From positions 62,001 to 126,000 of the forward strand of contig NZ_JAHLNO010000004.1 in NCBI RefSeq assembly GCF_018916875.1: a DNA stretch of 64,000 nt. Direction: 5' to 3'. The DNA is from Virgibacillus proomii. GTDB lineage: Bacteria > Bacillota > Bacilli > Bacillales > Amphibacillaceae. Position numbers and translations under genes: made by a program. How positions within the stretch are numbered: position 1 is the first letter of the stretch; every line of letters starts with the position of its first letter. The notes under the pieces are model-generated. The model had not been told where the DNA came from, searched no databases, and saw only the letters and a program-made list of their open reading frames with translations. Of this stretch, positions 27,201-37,149 are shown one piece after another.

Positions 27201-27573
27201 GCTTTATCGTGAAGTTCTCCGTTGGCTAAAAGAGGAAATGATGGTCTTAGTGGAAGGAAAACTTGAATGGAGGAAACAGCAGGTTCAAATGCTGCTTTCA
27301 GCTATTCAACCTTTAGATATGACTGCTTTAAAAGAAATGCAAACGACACGATTATTTATTAAACTTACAGGCGAAGATAATACAAAGGATTTAATCAAAT
27401 TAAAACAGATTTCCTCCCATTTCCCGGGCAATACTCCGGTTATTATTTTTCAAGAACAGCTGCGAAAAACGTACCAATTAACGGAAGATTATAACTTAAA
27501 ACCAACAACTGCTTGTATACAGGAACTAAAAGATTATTTTGGAACAAACGAAGTGGTACTTGATTTAGTATAG
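24220..27573 (+). CDS. dnaE: DNA polymerase III alpha subunit DnaE
   Basis: Error-prone replicative polymerase that extends primers on the lagging strand before handing over to PolC in Firmicutes. The 1117 residues match B. subtilis DnaE. Domains in order: PHP (about 1-260), palm with PGRGSAAGSLVAYVLG and the catalytic PDIDIDFSD, thumb and fingers, helix-hairpin-helix (IKGIGNQAVSEI) and a C-terminal OB-fold. The proofreading exonuclease of PolC is absent, as expected. GGCGGGGTA precedes the ATG. Confidence 0.97.
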   Translation: MAYTHLQVRSSYSLLNSTITIEKLVKQAMELEYRALALTDEQVLHGAISFYRECLKYGIKPIIGMTVLVKRNQTEIEELTILAKTNEGYHNLIKLSTWIQKQDEQFIPLANLKNYTAHCIGILSVHQSPIADWFMTEAFTRLTEYFLPYQEAFAEADFYLGVEAYGMRTELPLHEAVKLFQKKFLISVVAIHDVRYIQENDVIAYDCLQAMKHNQQWDGDEISPLLKNHHLRSEVEMKLSFSAWSEPLQTTEEIVQKCEVKFDFQQQFLPSFPLTGGKDSHDYLVHKCHDLLSNKYAKVTNEIQERLNYELEVIKTMQFSDYFLIVADFIAYAKNNGIVVGPGRGSAAGSLVAYVLGITDVDPIRYELLFERFLNPERMTMPDIDIDFSDIRREEIIEYVQKTYGEEHVAQIITFGTFAARSLMRELIKTMDINQQDASFILRHIPLQTKKSLVQIISESEELKSYIKDSKTLRRLFTVATKLEGIPKHLSTHAAGIVITEKPLEEHVPLIPGSSSAQLTQYAMNDIEAIGLLKIDLLGLRNLTLLERVLQRIRYTTGKDLSLEQIPDDDTLTFSLLQKGKTNGVFQLESQGMRQVLQELKPSHFEDIVAVNALYRPGPMDFISTYIRRKHGLETVTYPHLDLAPILSKTYGVLVYQEQIMQIAHQIAGFTLGQADILRRAVSKKQENMMEQQKAAFISGCINNGYSESVAMQLFTWIVRFSNYGFNRSHAVAYSCISYQLAYLKAHFPAAFFAELLSTSVHQHHKLQMYLREMKELQLKLLPPSINHSFGKYAVEGNDIRMGLLQIKGIGNQAVSEIIRVRKEGPFKSLFDFCLRVSLKAVNRQTIELLIMAGAFDELYHNRASLLATIDQAIEQGELFKEFQEQPSLFQDQIELEGEYVSIDDFTQVKKLAQEKELIGIYISSHPMHEYRKILQRSGYLSLRNMKQRGEGYRLKSAGIIQTIKTIRTKRGDSMAFLSLGDETDDLEAVVFPQLYREVLRWLKEEMMVLVEGKLEWRKQQVQMLLSAIQPLDMTALKEMQTTRLFIKLTGEDNTKDLIKLKQISSHFPGNTPVIIFQEQLRKTYQLTEDYNLKPTTACIQELKDYFGTNEVVLDLV

Positions 27574-27713
27574 AAGCACACAGAATGAAAAGATTCCTGG
27601 CTAGTTAACTTTTTTACAGTGAAATATTTCTTTTTGATAAAGCTGGCTAAATTTAATATAACGTAATATCAATAAGGTGGTTATCCGATATTATTTTAGT
27701 TTCGTCTAGAAAA

Positions 27714-27887
27714 TTTATCCCGCATGTAAGGTGCCGTAAGACTCCCACTTTGAGAGCCTCGAGTTGATACAACTAAAACGGCACCTAAATGCCCGATTCG
27801 TTCAAGTGCCTTGAGGTCATACCCTTGTGGTACTAACGTTTAGTAGGAGATGGAGGAAAATTCCTACTGAATGAAGTTTCACTTTAT
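27714..27887 (+). repeat. Family A element, copy 6 (long-tail variant)
   Basis: Head with the inner second stem arm deleted (ACAACTAAAACGGCACCT), the GGTCATACCCTTGTGGTACTAA module, tail hairpin TTTAGTAGGA with TCCTACTGAA (one G-T pair), ends TTTAT on both sides. Confidence 0.9.
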
Positions 27888-28040
27888 AAGTTTTGTTCAT
27901 GTGGATAATTTTTTTATGACATTTACCCACAGAGAACACACCAGTGCTCAGCACCTTGAGGTCACTTTACTCCTCCTGTAGTTTAGGTAGCCTCCTCGGC
28001 GGAGTCTGGTTCCTGTTTTCCCAAAGGCGCTTTTTGTTCT

Positions 28041-28130
28041 ACTATAGGAAAGTATAAAATTTTGGTTTTTTAGTATAAGAAAAACTACAGCTTTCGCTAA
28101 AGACTTGGCGACAAGCCAAGTTTTTCTAAT
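28041..28130 (+). repeat. Family C repeat, copy 3
   Basis: ACTATAGGAAAGTATAAAA to the ACTTGGC/GCCAAGT hairpin and TTTTTCTAAT. The stretch 27888-28040 before it holds decayed pieces of the same mosaic family (CAGCACCTTGAGGTCACTT) and no gene. Confidence 0.85.
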
Positions 28131-28159
28131 GTAATGTCCAATAGAATGATGATCATTAC

Positions 28160-28187
28160 TTTACAGACAAGCCTCATCTGTTATAAT
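28160..28187 (+). promoter_or_regulatory. Promoter of the malic enzyme-fadR operon
   Basis: TTTACA, 16-base spacer, TATAAT; predicted start near 28194, directly before the palindrome at 28200. Confidence 0.65.
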
Positions 28188-28199
28188 AAAGGAGTTAAT

Positions 28200-28214
28200 G
28201 GTGGTCAGACCACC
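28200..28214. promoter_or_regulatory. FadR/GntR-type operator palindrome
   Basis: GGTGGTC-A-GACCACC is a perfect inverted repeat. Its core TGGTCAGACCA matches the TGGTCNGACCA pattern bound by FadR-subfamily GntR regulators. It sits just downstream of the -10 and in front of the operon that encodes such a regulator, so autoregulation is the obvious inference. Confidence 0.7.
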
Positions 28215-28264
28215 TTTGGATGGAGAAAGTTTATTTTTTCTACGAAAGGGAGCGATTAGTAAAG

Positions 28265-29503
28265 ATGGCAAGCTTAAGAGATAAAGCATTACACTTGCAT
28301 AAAGTGAATAAGGGTAAATTAACAACGCAATCAAAAATACCTGTTACCAATGCAGAGGAGTTAAGTTTGGCTTATTCTCCTGGAGTAGCAGAACCATGTA
28401 AGGAGATTCATGACCGGGTAGATATGGTATATGATTATACAATGAAAGGAAATATGGTTGCTGTCATTAGTGATGGATCGGCGGTTTTAGGTCTAGGAAA
28501 TATAGGGGCAGAAGCTTCGCTCCCGGTAATGGAAGGGAAATCTGTTTTATTTAAAAGCTTTGCAGGTGTGGACTCCTTTCCTATTTGTTTAGCCACCCAA
28601 GATGTAGAAGAAATTGTCCAAACCGTTAAATTGATGGAGCCAACGTTTGGTGGAGTGAACTTGGAAGATATTGCAGCACCAAAATGCTTTGTAATTGAAG
28701 AAAGGCTGAAAAAAGAGACGAATATTCCAATTTTCCATGATGATCAGCACGGAACAGCTATTGTTACGGTTGCAGGTTTAATTAATGCTCTAAAATTAGT
28801 AGGAAAATCATTTTCTGATATCAAAGTAGTTGCAAACGGAGCCGGAGCAGCAGGAATTGCAATTATAAAATTATTATATCATTTTGGTGTTCGTGATTTG
28901 ATTATGTGTGATTCTCGTGGAGCTATTTATGCAGATCGTCCTTATGGAATGAATGATGTAAAGGAACGAGTAGCCAACTTTACGAATCAAGCAAAACAGG
29001 AAGGTAATCTGGAAGAAATGCTGGAAGGTGCAGATGTATTTATTGGGGTTTCAGTCGGTGGAGCGTTGACGAAGGAAATGGTACAAAAAATGAATGAAAA
29101 TCCGATTATTTTTGCTATGGCTAATCCTGAACCGGAAATCATGCCTGATATTGCTAAAGAAGCCGGTGCAAGAGTTATTGGAACGGGGCGCTCAGATTTT
29201 CCTAACCAAGTAAATAATGTGCTTGCTTTTCCGGGGATTTTCCGTGGAGCACTTGATGTACGTGCAACAAGAATCAATGAAAAGATGAAAGTTGCTGCTG
29301 CACATGCAATAGCTTCCCTTATAACCGATAGTGAATTACATGAAGACTATGTAATCCCAGCTCCATTTGATGCTAGGGTAGCGCCAATTGTAGCTAAGAG
29401 TGTAGCTCAAGCTGCTATGGAATCCGGAGTAGCAAGAATAGAAGTAAATCCAGAAGAAGTAGCCGAGAATACGAGAAGATTAACACAAATAGATAGTAAT
29501 TAA
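28265..29503 (+). CDS. ytsJ: NADP-type malic enzyme (YtsJ-like)
   Basis: Oxidative decarboxylation of malate to pyruvate, giving NADPH for lipid synthesis. The 412 residues hold SLAYSPGVAEPCKEI, the acid-base region DYTMKGNMVAVISDG, FHDDQHGTAIV and the nucleotide-binding ANGAGAAGIAI. A longer frame from 28220 exists, but GAAAGGGAG and homology favour ATG 28265. Downstream, 19 bases away, is a FadR-like regulator and then accDA, which ties the enzyme to fatty acid synthesis. B. subtilis YtsJ prefers NADP; cofactor choice here is by homology. Confidence 0.93.
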   Translation: MASLRDKALHLHKVNKGKLTTQSKIPVTNAEELSLAYSPGVAEPCKEIHDRVDMVYDYTMKGNMVAVISDGSAVLGLGNIGAEASLPVMEGKSVLFKSFAGVDSFPICLATQDVEEIVQTVKLMEPTFGGVNLEDIAAPKCFVIEERLKKETNIPIFHDDQHGTAIVTVAGLINALKLVGKSFSDIKVVANGAGAAGIAIIKLLYHFGVRDLIMCDSRGAIYADRPYGMNDVKERVANFTNQAKQEGNLEEMLEGADVFIGVSVGGALTKEMVQKMNENPIIFAMANPEPEIMPDIAKEAGARVIGTGRSDFPNQVNNVLAFPGIFRGALDVRATRINEKMKVAAAHAIASLITDSELHEDYVIPAPFDARVAPIVAKSVAQAAMESGVARIEVNPEEVAENTRRLTQIDSN

Positions 29504-29522
29504 TGTGTTAAAGGAGTGAGTC

Positions 29523-30140
29523 ATGGCTGTGTCCATGTCACAAAAACAAAAGGTTTATCAGGGCGTCTTAAAAGAGATTCGCCAATATATTGTTACACAT
29601 CATTTACAGCCGGGAGACAAGCTCCCTTCTGAGAGGGAGCTTGCTGAAACCTTACATGCTGGCAGATCGTCTATACGTGAAGCGTTACGTGCAATGGAAT
29701 TGTTAGGATTAATTGAAACCAAACGTGGTGAAGGTACTTTTTTAAGCAAATATCGTCCGTTTCAAATGGTAGAGCTGCTTGCTTCTTTTGTTTTACAGGA
29801 AGAACAGATAAAAAGGGATTTAGTAAAAACCATCCGATTGCTAGAGAAGGAAGCAGCTAAACTCGCATTTTGTCACATGAGTAAGCAAGATGTAGATGAA
29901 CTATCTGCTATCTTAGAAAAGGATGAGATGGAATTTGTACATGCTAAGTTTTTTCAATTAATTTTTAATATGTCCCATAATTTGCTGCTTGGTAAGGTTT
30001 GGCAGTTAATGTATGAATTTGCTATTACCATTAAGAGCATTAGCTTAGACAAGGAATTTTATGAGCAATTAGTGCAGTTATATTATAATAAACAGTATGC
30101 AGCTATTGAAACATTATTCGACAAGATGTTGGAGAAGTAA
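29523..30140 (+). CDS. GntR-family regulator, FadR subfamily
   Basis: A 205-residue transcription factor. The N-terminal winged helix (about 8-75) has LQPGDKLPSERELAETLHAGRSSIREALRAMELLGLIETKRGEGTFL-type sequence, i.e. the FadR/GntR signature with the RSSIREALR recognition helix. The C-terminal part is helical and FCD-like but short. AAAGGAGTG precedes the ATG, 19 bases after malic enzyme. It probably represses its own operon through the palindrome at 28200. The effector is unknown; position beside accDA suggests a carboxylate or acyl-CoA signal. Confidence 0.88.
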   Translation: MAVSMSQKQKVYQGVLKEIRQYIVTHHLQPGDKLPSERELAETLHAGRSSIREALRAMELLGLIETKRGEGTFLSKYRPFQMVELLASFVLQEEQIKRDLVKTIRLLEKEAAKLAFCHMSKQDVDELSAILEKDEMEFVHAKFFQLIFNMSHNLLLGKVWQLMYEFAITIKSISLDKEFYEQLVQLYYNKQYAAIETLFDKMLEK

Positions 30141-30160
30141 TCTTAAATTGCCGACTGTTT

Positions 30161-30193
30161 TTGACATTTTTTTTCGTACAACTTATGTATAAT
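30161..30193 (+). promoter_or_regulatory. Candidate accDA promoter
   Basis: TTGACA and TATAAT are both consensus but 21 bases apart, longer than usual. It lies 88 bases before the accD start and is the best candidate in the gap. Confidence 0.35.
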
Positions 30194-30281
30194 AGATAAA
30201 AAACCATTAAGCTCTTTCGGTAAAATAGAGAAATAGCTTTTACGCACGTGTTAGGGGTTGTTGAAAAAAGGAGGAATTGTC

Positions 30282-31142
30282 TTGCTTAAGGATTTTTTTG
30301 GCAAGCGAAAAAAATATGCATCCATCCCGAGTGAACAGGCAAAAGCTGATGTTCCTGAGGGCTTAATGCAGAAATGTAGTGGGTGCCATAAAATATACTA
30401 TCGTAAAGAAATGAATAAAAATTTACAAGTGTGTCCGAACTGTGACTATCATCATCCATTACAAGCATGGCAGCGAATTAATACATTATTTGACGAAGGA
30501 AGCTTCAACGAATGGGACAAGCAGTTGACAACTGGAAATCCGCTTCATTTTCCTGGCTACCAAGAAAAGATTGAAAAAGATATGCAGAAAACAGGTCTTA
30601 GAGAAGGTGTAGTCACCGGAAAGGGAAAGATAAATGGTAATGTTACGGCATTTGCGGTTATGGATTCTACCTTTCGGATGGGGAGTATGGGATCGGTAAT
30701 CGGTGAAAAAATTGCGCGCGCAGTTGAAAATGCAAAAGATGAAGGCATTCCGTTTATTATTTTTACAGCATCCGGTGGAGCAAGAATGCAAGAGGGTGTT
30801 CTTAGCTTGATGCAAATGGCAAAGACAGCAGCAGCTATTAAACGTTTTAGCGATACGGGAGGGTTAATGATTTCCGTCATGACACACCCGACCACAGGGG
30901 GAGTATCGGCAAGCTTTGCTTCGATTGGTGATTATAATCTTGCTGAGCCGGGAGCTTTAATTGGTTTTGCAGGTCGTCGTATTATTGAGCAAACAATTCG
31001 TGAAAAACTGCCTAATGATTTTCAAACAGCTGAATTTCAATTGGAGCACGGGCAATTGGATAAAGTTGTACACCGCTCAGAAATGAAAGATTTATTAGCA
31101 TTATTGCTAACGTTTCATCAGAAAGGTGGAAAGAAATCATGA
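30282..31142 (+). CDS. accD: Acetyl-CoA carboxylase carboxyltransferase beta subunit
   Basis: With AccA, transfers the carboxyl group from biotin to acetyl-CoA, the first step of fatty acid synthesis. The zinc ribbon is C32/C35/C51/C54, followed by the crotonase-like domain with [12 protein letters not shown] and GGVSASFA. The start is TTG, eight bases after AAGGAGG; this gives [13 protein letters not shown] as in relatives (286 residues). It overlaps accA by four bases (ATGA), so translation is coupled. Confidence 0.96.
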   Translation: MLKDFFGKRKKYASIPSEQAKADVPEGLMQKCSGCHKIYYRKEMNKNLQVCPNCDYHHPLQAWQRINTLFDEGSFNEWDKQLTTGNPLHFPGYQEKIEKDMQKTGLREGVVTGKGKINGNVTAFAVMDSTFRMGSMGSVIGEKIARAVENAKDEGIPFIIFTASGGARMQEGVLSLMQMAKTAAAIKRFSDTGGLMISVMTHPTTGGVSASFASIGDYNLAEPGALIGFAGRRIIEQTIREKLPNDFQTAEFQLEHGQLDKVVHRSEMKDLLALLLTFHQKGGKKS

Positions 31143-32095
31143 AGCAGATTTTGGAATTTGAAAAACCAATTGTAAATTTGAAGGAAAAAATTGCAGAACT
31201 GAAACGTTTCACTGCAGATAGTGATATCGATTTAACAGAAGAAATCAACACATTAGAAAAGCGTCTGGCGATATTAGAAAATGATATTTATAGTAATTTA
31301 AAACCATGGGATCGTGTTCAACTTGCCAGACATCCGGAAAGACCAACAACGTTAGATTATATTGAAGAACTATTTACCGATTTTATTGAATTTCATGGGG
31401 ATCGTTTATTCGCAGATGATGCAGCAATTGTGACAGGTATTGCCTTTTATAAAGAAAAGCCAGTTACAGTTATTGGACATCAACGTGGAAAGGATACAAA
31501 AGAAAATATCCGGCGTAATTTTGGAATGCCCCACCCAGAAGGATATCGAAAGGCTTTGCGGCATATGAAACAGGCTGAAAAATTCTCCCGACCAATCATT
31601 TGTTTTATTGACACTAAAGGAGCGTATCCGGGTAAGGCAGCTGAAGAAAGAGGCCAAAGTGAAGCGATAGCTAGGAATCTAATGGAAATGGCTGGACTGG
31701 CTGTGCCGATAATTTGTGTTGTTATTGGTGAAGGTGGAAGTGGCGGTGCTTTGGCATTAGGAGTAGGAGATGAAATACATATGCTGGAAAATAGCACCTA
31801 TTCTGTAATTTCACCGGAAGGGGCAGCTTCTATTTTATGGAAGGATGCCAGTTATGCACAGACGGCGGCAGAGTCTATGAAAATAACTGCATATGATTTG
31901 AAAAAGTTAGGTATCATCGATCATATTATTCCAGAGCCCAGAGGTGGTGCCCACCGCAATGTGAAAAAACAAGCGGCATATTTAGACGAGGTGATAGCAC
32001 AATCTTTACAAATGTTAGAGAAATATTCAGTTGATGAATTACTTGAAAAAAGATGGGAAAAATATAAGAAAATTGGGCAATACCAGACAATTTGA
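31139..32095 (+). CDS. accA: Acetyl-CoA carboxylase carboxyltransferase alpha subunit
   Basis: Partner of AccD in the alpha2-beta2 carboxyltransferase. The 318 residues show the N-terminal helical region, [31 protein letters not shown] and the oxyanion segment [20 protein letters not shown] at the end of accD serves as ribosome binding site. The operon ends here, followed by about 295 bp before pfkA. Confidence 0.97.
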   Translation: MKQILEFEKPIVNLKEKIAELKRFTADSDIDLTEEINTLEKRLAILENDIYSNLKPWDRVQLARHPERPTTLDYIEELFTDFIEFHGDRLFADDAAIVTGIAFYKEKPVTVIGHQRGKDTKENIRRNFGMPHPEGYRKALRHMKQAEKFSRPIICFIDTKGAYPGKAAEERGQSEAIARNLMEMAGLAVPIICVVIGEGGSGGALALGVGDEIHMLENSTYSVISPEGAASILWKDASYAQTAAESMKITAYDLKKLGIIDHIIPEPRGGAHRNVKKQAAYLDEVIAQSLQMLEKYSVDELLEKRWEKYKKIGQYQTI

Positions 32096-32270
32096 TTAAA
32101 TGAAGGGCAAATTTATATCATGAATGGTTAGCAACAAATTTTAAGTGTATACTAAGATGAGGAGATGAGATTTTCATGATAAAGGGGGTTGGCAGTTGTA
32201 TGTCAACCCTAGTTCGTGTTCTTCCATAATATGTTAATCGAGCTGGAATTCACATACATAAAGGGCTTTC

Positions 32271-32354
32271 ATGAGAAAATGTGCAATATTTTACATGATT
32301 TTAATTGCTATTTTACTTATTACCAATTATCTTTTAAGAGAGGACATTTTTTGA
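32271..32354 (+). CDS. Possible 27-residue membrane peptide
   Basis: ATGAGAAAATGT opens a frame for a single hydrophobic helix (FYMILIAILLITNYLL) in the accA-pfkA gap, with only a weak AAAGGG site. It may be chance. A GGGTTG / CAACCC inverted repeat at 32184-32207 lies upstream without a T-run. Confidence 0.25.
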   Translation: MRKCAIFYMILIAILLITNYLLREDIF

Positions 32355-33350
<996 letters not shown>

Positions 33351-33382
33351 CGTTGGAACGGTAACTTAAGGAGGAAACAATA

Positions 33383-35143
33383 ATGAGAAACACAAAAATT
33401 GTATGTACAATCGGACCTGCATCAGAATCTATTGAAACCTTGGAGAAGTTAATGGAATGTGGGATGAACGTTGCTCGCCTCAATTTTTCACATGGTAATT
33501 ATGAAGAACATGCAGCACGAATTGAAAATATACGTAAAGCTGCAGAAAAAACAGGGAAAACTATTGCGATTATTTTAGATACGAAAGGTCCAGAAATTCG
33601 CACACACAACTTTGTCAATGGACAAGCTGAACTAGTACAAGGAAATACAGTTTATGTATCGATGAAAGAAGTTGAAGGAACAGCTGAACGTTTTTCGGTT
33701 ACGTATCCTGGCTTAATTAATGATGTCCATGTCGGCTCTAAAATTCTTTTAGATGATGGATTAATCGAATTAAAGGTTGTTGAAATTGATCAAGTAAAAC
33801 AGGAAGTAAAAACAATTGCGCTTAATACAGGTATGATCAAGAATAAAAAAGGCGTTAACATCCCAAATGTTGCGGTAAACCTGCCTGGAATTACGGAGAA
33901 AGACGCTAAAGATATTATTTTTGGTATCGAGCAAGATGTAGATTTCATCGCAGCTTCTTTTGTCAGACGTGCATCGGATGTGTTAGAAATAAAAGAACTC
34001 CTGGAAAAACATAATGCAACGCATATTCAAATTATCCCTAAGATTGAAAATCAAGAGGGTGTCGACAATATTGACAGCATTTTAGAAGTAAGTGATGGAT
34101 TAATGGTTGCTCGTGGCGATCTTGGTGTGGAAACTCCTGCTGAAGATGTGCCGCTTGTGCAAAAAAAATTGATTAAAAAATGCAATTTAGCAGGTAAACC
34201 TGTTATTACAGCTACACAAATGCTTGATTCAATGCAACGTAATCCACGACCAACAAGAGCAGAAGCATCAGATGTAGCAAATGCCATTTTTGACGGAACC
34301 GATGCGGTTATGCTATCTGGTGAAACGGCTGCAGGAGATTACCCGGTCGAATCTGTGCAAACGATGAGCAATATCGCATTGAAGGCAGAAACAGCTTTAG
34401 ATCATCAATCCATTTTACGGGATCGTTCGCGCAATGTAGATATGACGATTACAGATGCAATCAGTCAATCTGTTACACATACAGCAATGAATTTATCGGT
34501 AAGTGCAATTATTACTCCAACAGAAAGTGGCCATACGGCAAGAATGATTTCCAAATATCGTCCGCATGCTTCAATTCTTGCAGTTACATTTTCTGAGAGA
34601 GTAAATCGCCGTCTTTCCCTAATCTGGGGCGTACATGCAGTTACATGTAAACGTGCGAGCTCTACTGACGAAATGTTGGATATCGCGGTAGAAAGAGGCT
34701 TACAATCCGGTATGGTTGAGCATGGAAACCGTGTTATTATTACCGCCGGTGTACCGGTTGGAGAGAGTGGTACAACGAATTTAATGAAGGTTCATGTCAT
34801 TGGTGATATCATCGCAAAAGGTCAAGGAATTGGTAGAAAAAGCGCTTTTGGCAGAGCAGCTGTTGTAAAATCAGCGAATGAAGCAATAGAAAAAGTACAA
34901 GAAGGCGATATATTAGTTACTTACGGTACGGAAAAAGAAATGATGCCGGCAATTGAAAAGGCTGCTGGTATTATTACAGAAGAAGCTGGGCTTACTTCTC
35001 ATGCCGCGGTTGTAGGATTAAGTTTAGGAATTCCTGTAATTGTTGGTGTTGAGGATGTCTTTGATGTGATTAAAGATGATGAAATTATCACTGTTGATGG
35101 TGCGACAGGCGACATCTATCAAGGGCATACAAGAGTACTTTAA
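33383..35143 (+). CDS. pyk: Pyruvate kinase with C-terminal PEP-utilizer domain
   Basis: Converts phosphoenolpyruvate and ADP to pyruvate and ATP. The 586 residues comprise the usual TIM-barrel (IPKIENQEG catalytic lysine, [10 protein letters not shown]) and B domain, the C domain, and the extra C-terminal domain of about 110 residues found in Bacilli, ending [18 protein letters not shown] (like PEP synthase phosphohistidine domains). AAGGAGG precedes the ATG. It forms the pfkA-pyk operon. Confidence 0.97.
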   Translation: MRNTKIVCTIGPASESIETLEKLMECGMNVARLNFSHGNYEEHAARIENIRKAAEKTGKTIAIILDTKGPEIRTHNFVNGQAELVQGNTVYVSMKEVEGTAERFSVTYPGLINDVHVGSKILLDDGLIELKVVEIDQVKQEVKTIALNTGMIKNKKGVNIPNVAVNLPGITEKDAKDIIFGIEQDVDFIAASFVRRASDVLEIKELLEKHNATHIQIIPKIENQEGVDNIDSILEVSDGLMVARGDLGVETPAEDVPLVQKKLIKKCNLAGKPVITATQMLDSMQRNPRPTRAEASDVANAIFDGTDAVMLSGETAAGDYPVESVQTMSNIALKAETALDHQSILRDRSRNVDMTITDAISQSVTHTAMNLSVSAIITPTESGHTARMISKYRPHASILAVTFSERVNRRLSLIWGVHAVTCKRASSTDEMLDIAVERGLQSGMVEHGNRVIITAGVPVGESGTTNLMKVHVIGDIIAKGQGIGRKSAFGRAAVVKSANEAIEKVQEGDILVTYGTEKEMMPAIEKAAGIITEEAGLTSHAAVVGLSLGIPVIVGVEDVFDVIKDDEIITVDGATGDIYQGHTRVL

Positions 35144-35153
35144 TGTTCATATA

Positions 35154-35188
35154 GAAAAAGAGGGTGTTCTCTCCCCTCTTTTTCTATA
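35154..35188 (+). terminator. Terminator after pyk
   Basis: AGAAAAAGAGGG / CCCTCTTTTTCT, a strong stem with U-tract. Confidence 0.9.
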
Positions 35189-35278
35189 TCTTCTTTTAAA
35201 GCAGAGTAGTACAGTATTTGGGAGAGAAGACAGATTTAAACTACTCACGACTGAATCATATGGAGGTGAAAAAATTCA

Positions 35279-35668
35279 ATGAAATGGTTCTTACTTACTG
35301 CATTTATTCTTTCTGCACTCGAAATCGGTCTTTTTATTTGGATTGGTGGAATAATCGGAACTTGGTGGGTTGTGTTATTGATTATATTGACTGGTGCAAT
35401 TGGCTTTTATTTAGCAAAACAACAGGGAATTGAGATATGGAATCAGGCACAGCTTTCCATTCAGCGTGGAGAAGCACCTACAAGGTATATTATTAATGGG
35501 ATATGTGTATTAATTGGAGCTGTTTTGTTAATCACTCCGGGTTTTATTACCGATGCGGTTGGTTTTCTATTAGTCATACCTCTAACTCGGAGAATTTTTA
35601 GTAAAAAAATAGAGGCTATAATAAAGCACTTTATAAAAAAACGTACCATCATATATCGAAGGTGGTGA
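35279..35668 (+). CDS. fxsA: FxsA family membrane protein
   Basis: A 129-residue membrane protein with helices at about 4-20, 24-42 and 72-95 and the motifs EIGLFIWIGGIIGTWWVV, GAVLLITPGFITDAVGFLL and a basic tail. These fit FxsA, whose E. coli member suppresses phage F exclusion; the normal role is unknown. TGGAGGTGA precedes the ATG. It is convergent with ytvI, only three bases apart. Confidence 0.92.
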   Translation: MKWFLLTAFILSALEIGLFIWIGGIIGTWWVVLLIILTGAIGFYLAKQQGIEIWNQAQLSIQRGEAPTRYIINGICVLIGAVLLITPGFITDAVGFLLVIPLTRRIFSKKIEAIIKHFIKKRTIIYRRW

Positions 35669-35671
35669 GTT

Positions 35672-36778
35672 TTATCCTTTAATAAATTTCCAAATCTCGT
35701 TAAATGTGCCTGCTCGATATAGCGTATTTATGAAGATAAGCATGATAGGTGCGATTAGAAATCCAATTACTCCCCAAATTTGAATGCCAATAAATAATGT
35801 TATTAATGCCACAAGGGGATGGATACCGATGCTAGAAGATAATACTTTTGGTTCAATTAATTGCCTAATAATTATAACAATCCCGTACAAAATCGATAAA
35901 TTAATCGACATGGAGTAATTTCCAACTATAAAAAGATAAATGATCCATGGCATAAAAATGATACCCGAACCAATATAAGGAAATAAGTCGACAAGAGCAA
36001 TGTATAATGTAATCGTAAAAGAATGCTTTACCTGTAAAATAACTAATCCGATGTATACAAGAATAGCCGAAATCAGCACAAGGATGATTTGGGCTTTTGC
36101 ATATCCGATAATTGTTTTTTTTAGCTGAACGATCACTTTTTGGACTGGTGTTTTAAACGTATTCGGAATATGCCTGTGAAAAAATAGTACGATTTTTTTA
36201 TAGTCAACCGTGATCATAAATGCTGCCAAAAGAATAAAGATAACGATTGTAATAGAGCTGGGTAAAGATACAATAATCGTTGGTAACTTAAGAAGTGTCC
36301 CTTGTAAAAATGTTGTTGCAGAAGCAGTAAGATTGTTAATAAAGTGCTTTAAGTTTTCGCTAATGGCTGCTTGTTGACTAGCATTTAATGTTTGAAAATA
36401 GGCAGTTAACTTTTGATATATGGGAATGATGTTTTGCTCAATGAAATTTGTCAAATAAAGACTGAATGTTTGGAAATACGTAGGTAATTGTTCTGCTAAA
36501 AATAAGGTTCCTTGGATAAACTCAGAAACAAGAATAAATAAAAGGCCGCTTAGAAGAAAAAAAAGTACCAGCATGGTTCCTGTTGTTGCTAATAATCTTG
36601 ATAATTTTAACCTTTCTTCTAAAAATGTAACAACTGGATGAAGAATAATCGCAATTAAACTGGCAATTGCCAGTGGATATAAATAGCTAAAGCTTATTGT
36701 CATGAAGTAACATGACAATATGATGCTAATAATGATAAGTGCCAATCGGACACATTGAAATAGAAGTGGCTTGTACAT
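35672..36778 (-). CDS. ytvI: AI-2E family transporter YtvI
   Basis: A 368-residue polytopic protein of the PerM/AI-2E exporter superfamily, with eight or so helices, the long amphipathic extracytoplasmic segment (about 85-150) and the late motif SSSIGIHPLVALITLFIGIQIWGVIGFLIAPI. YtvI proteins are annotated as sporulation membrane proteins; the transported substrate is unknown. The start codon follows a GGGGTCC-type weak site. Confidence 0.88.
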   Translation of the reverse strand: MYKPLLFQCVRLALIIISIILSCYFMTISFSYLYPLAIASLIAIILHPVVTFLEERLKLSRLLATTGTMLVLFFLLSGLLFILVSEFIQGTLFLAEQLPTYFQTFSLYLTNFIEQNIIPIYQKLTAYFQTLNASQQAAISENLKHFINNLTASATTFLQGTLLKLPTIIVSLPSSITIVIFILLAAFMITVDYKKIVLFFHRHIPNTFKTPVQKVIVQLKKTIIGYAKAQIILVLISAILVYIGLVILQVKHSFTITLYIALVDLFPYIGSGIIFMPWIIYLFIVGNYSMSINLSILYGIVIIIRQLIEPKVLSSSIGIHPLVALITLFIGIQIWGVIGFLIAPIMLIFINTLYRAGTFNEIWKFIKG

Positions 36779-36979
36779 AGTTGGACCCCATTTTATTTAA
36801 AATCAAAAACCATTCTCTAATTACATATGCAACTTATAAATAAAATAGTCTTAGAAACTATTGTTTTTAATAAAGATATTCTAGTAATGAATGTCGAAAT
36901 GTGCTGTATCTGTCTTAAACTTTCCCCATTTCTATACTTGAGAATGATTCACCGAAGTTGAAGCTAAAGAAACTCTTTT

Positions 36980-37008
36980 TTGCAAAATATTTGTGTATCT
37001 AGTAAAAT
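36980..37008 (+). promoter_or_regulatory. citZ promoter
   Basis: TTGCAA, 17-base spacer, TAAAAT. Transcription would start near 37015, at the edge of the palindrome. The rest of the 36779-37149 gap shows nothing else. Confidence 0.7.
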
Positions 37009-37015
37009 CTAAATA

Positions 37016-37040
37016 GTGAATTGAATCGGTTTCAATTCAC
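37016..37040. promoter_or_regulatory. Perfect palindrome at the citZ transcription start
   Basis: GTGAATTGAA-N5-TTCAATTCAC, ten perfect pairs. Its position just after the -10 suits a repressor operator; it could also form a 5' mRNA hairpin. It does not look like the CcpC site (ATAA-N7-TTAT) known for B. subtilis citZ. Confidence 0.6.
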
Positions 37041-37149
37041 ATTAGATTCGTAATACTTTATAATTATCATAGGGGGATAAATTTTTATAAGTTTTAAAAC
37101 ATTGTCGAAAGATAGTGTGCTAAATAATTTATAAAGGAGAGGGTTTGTT

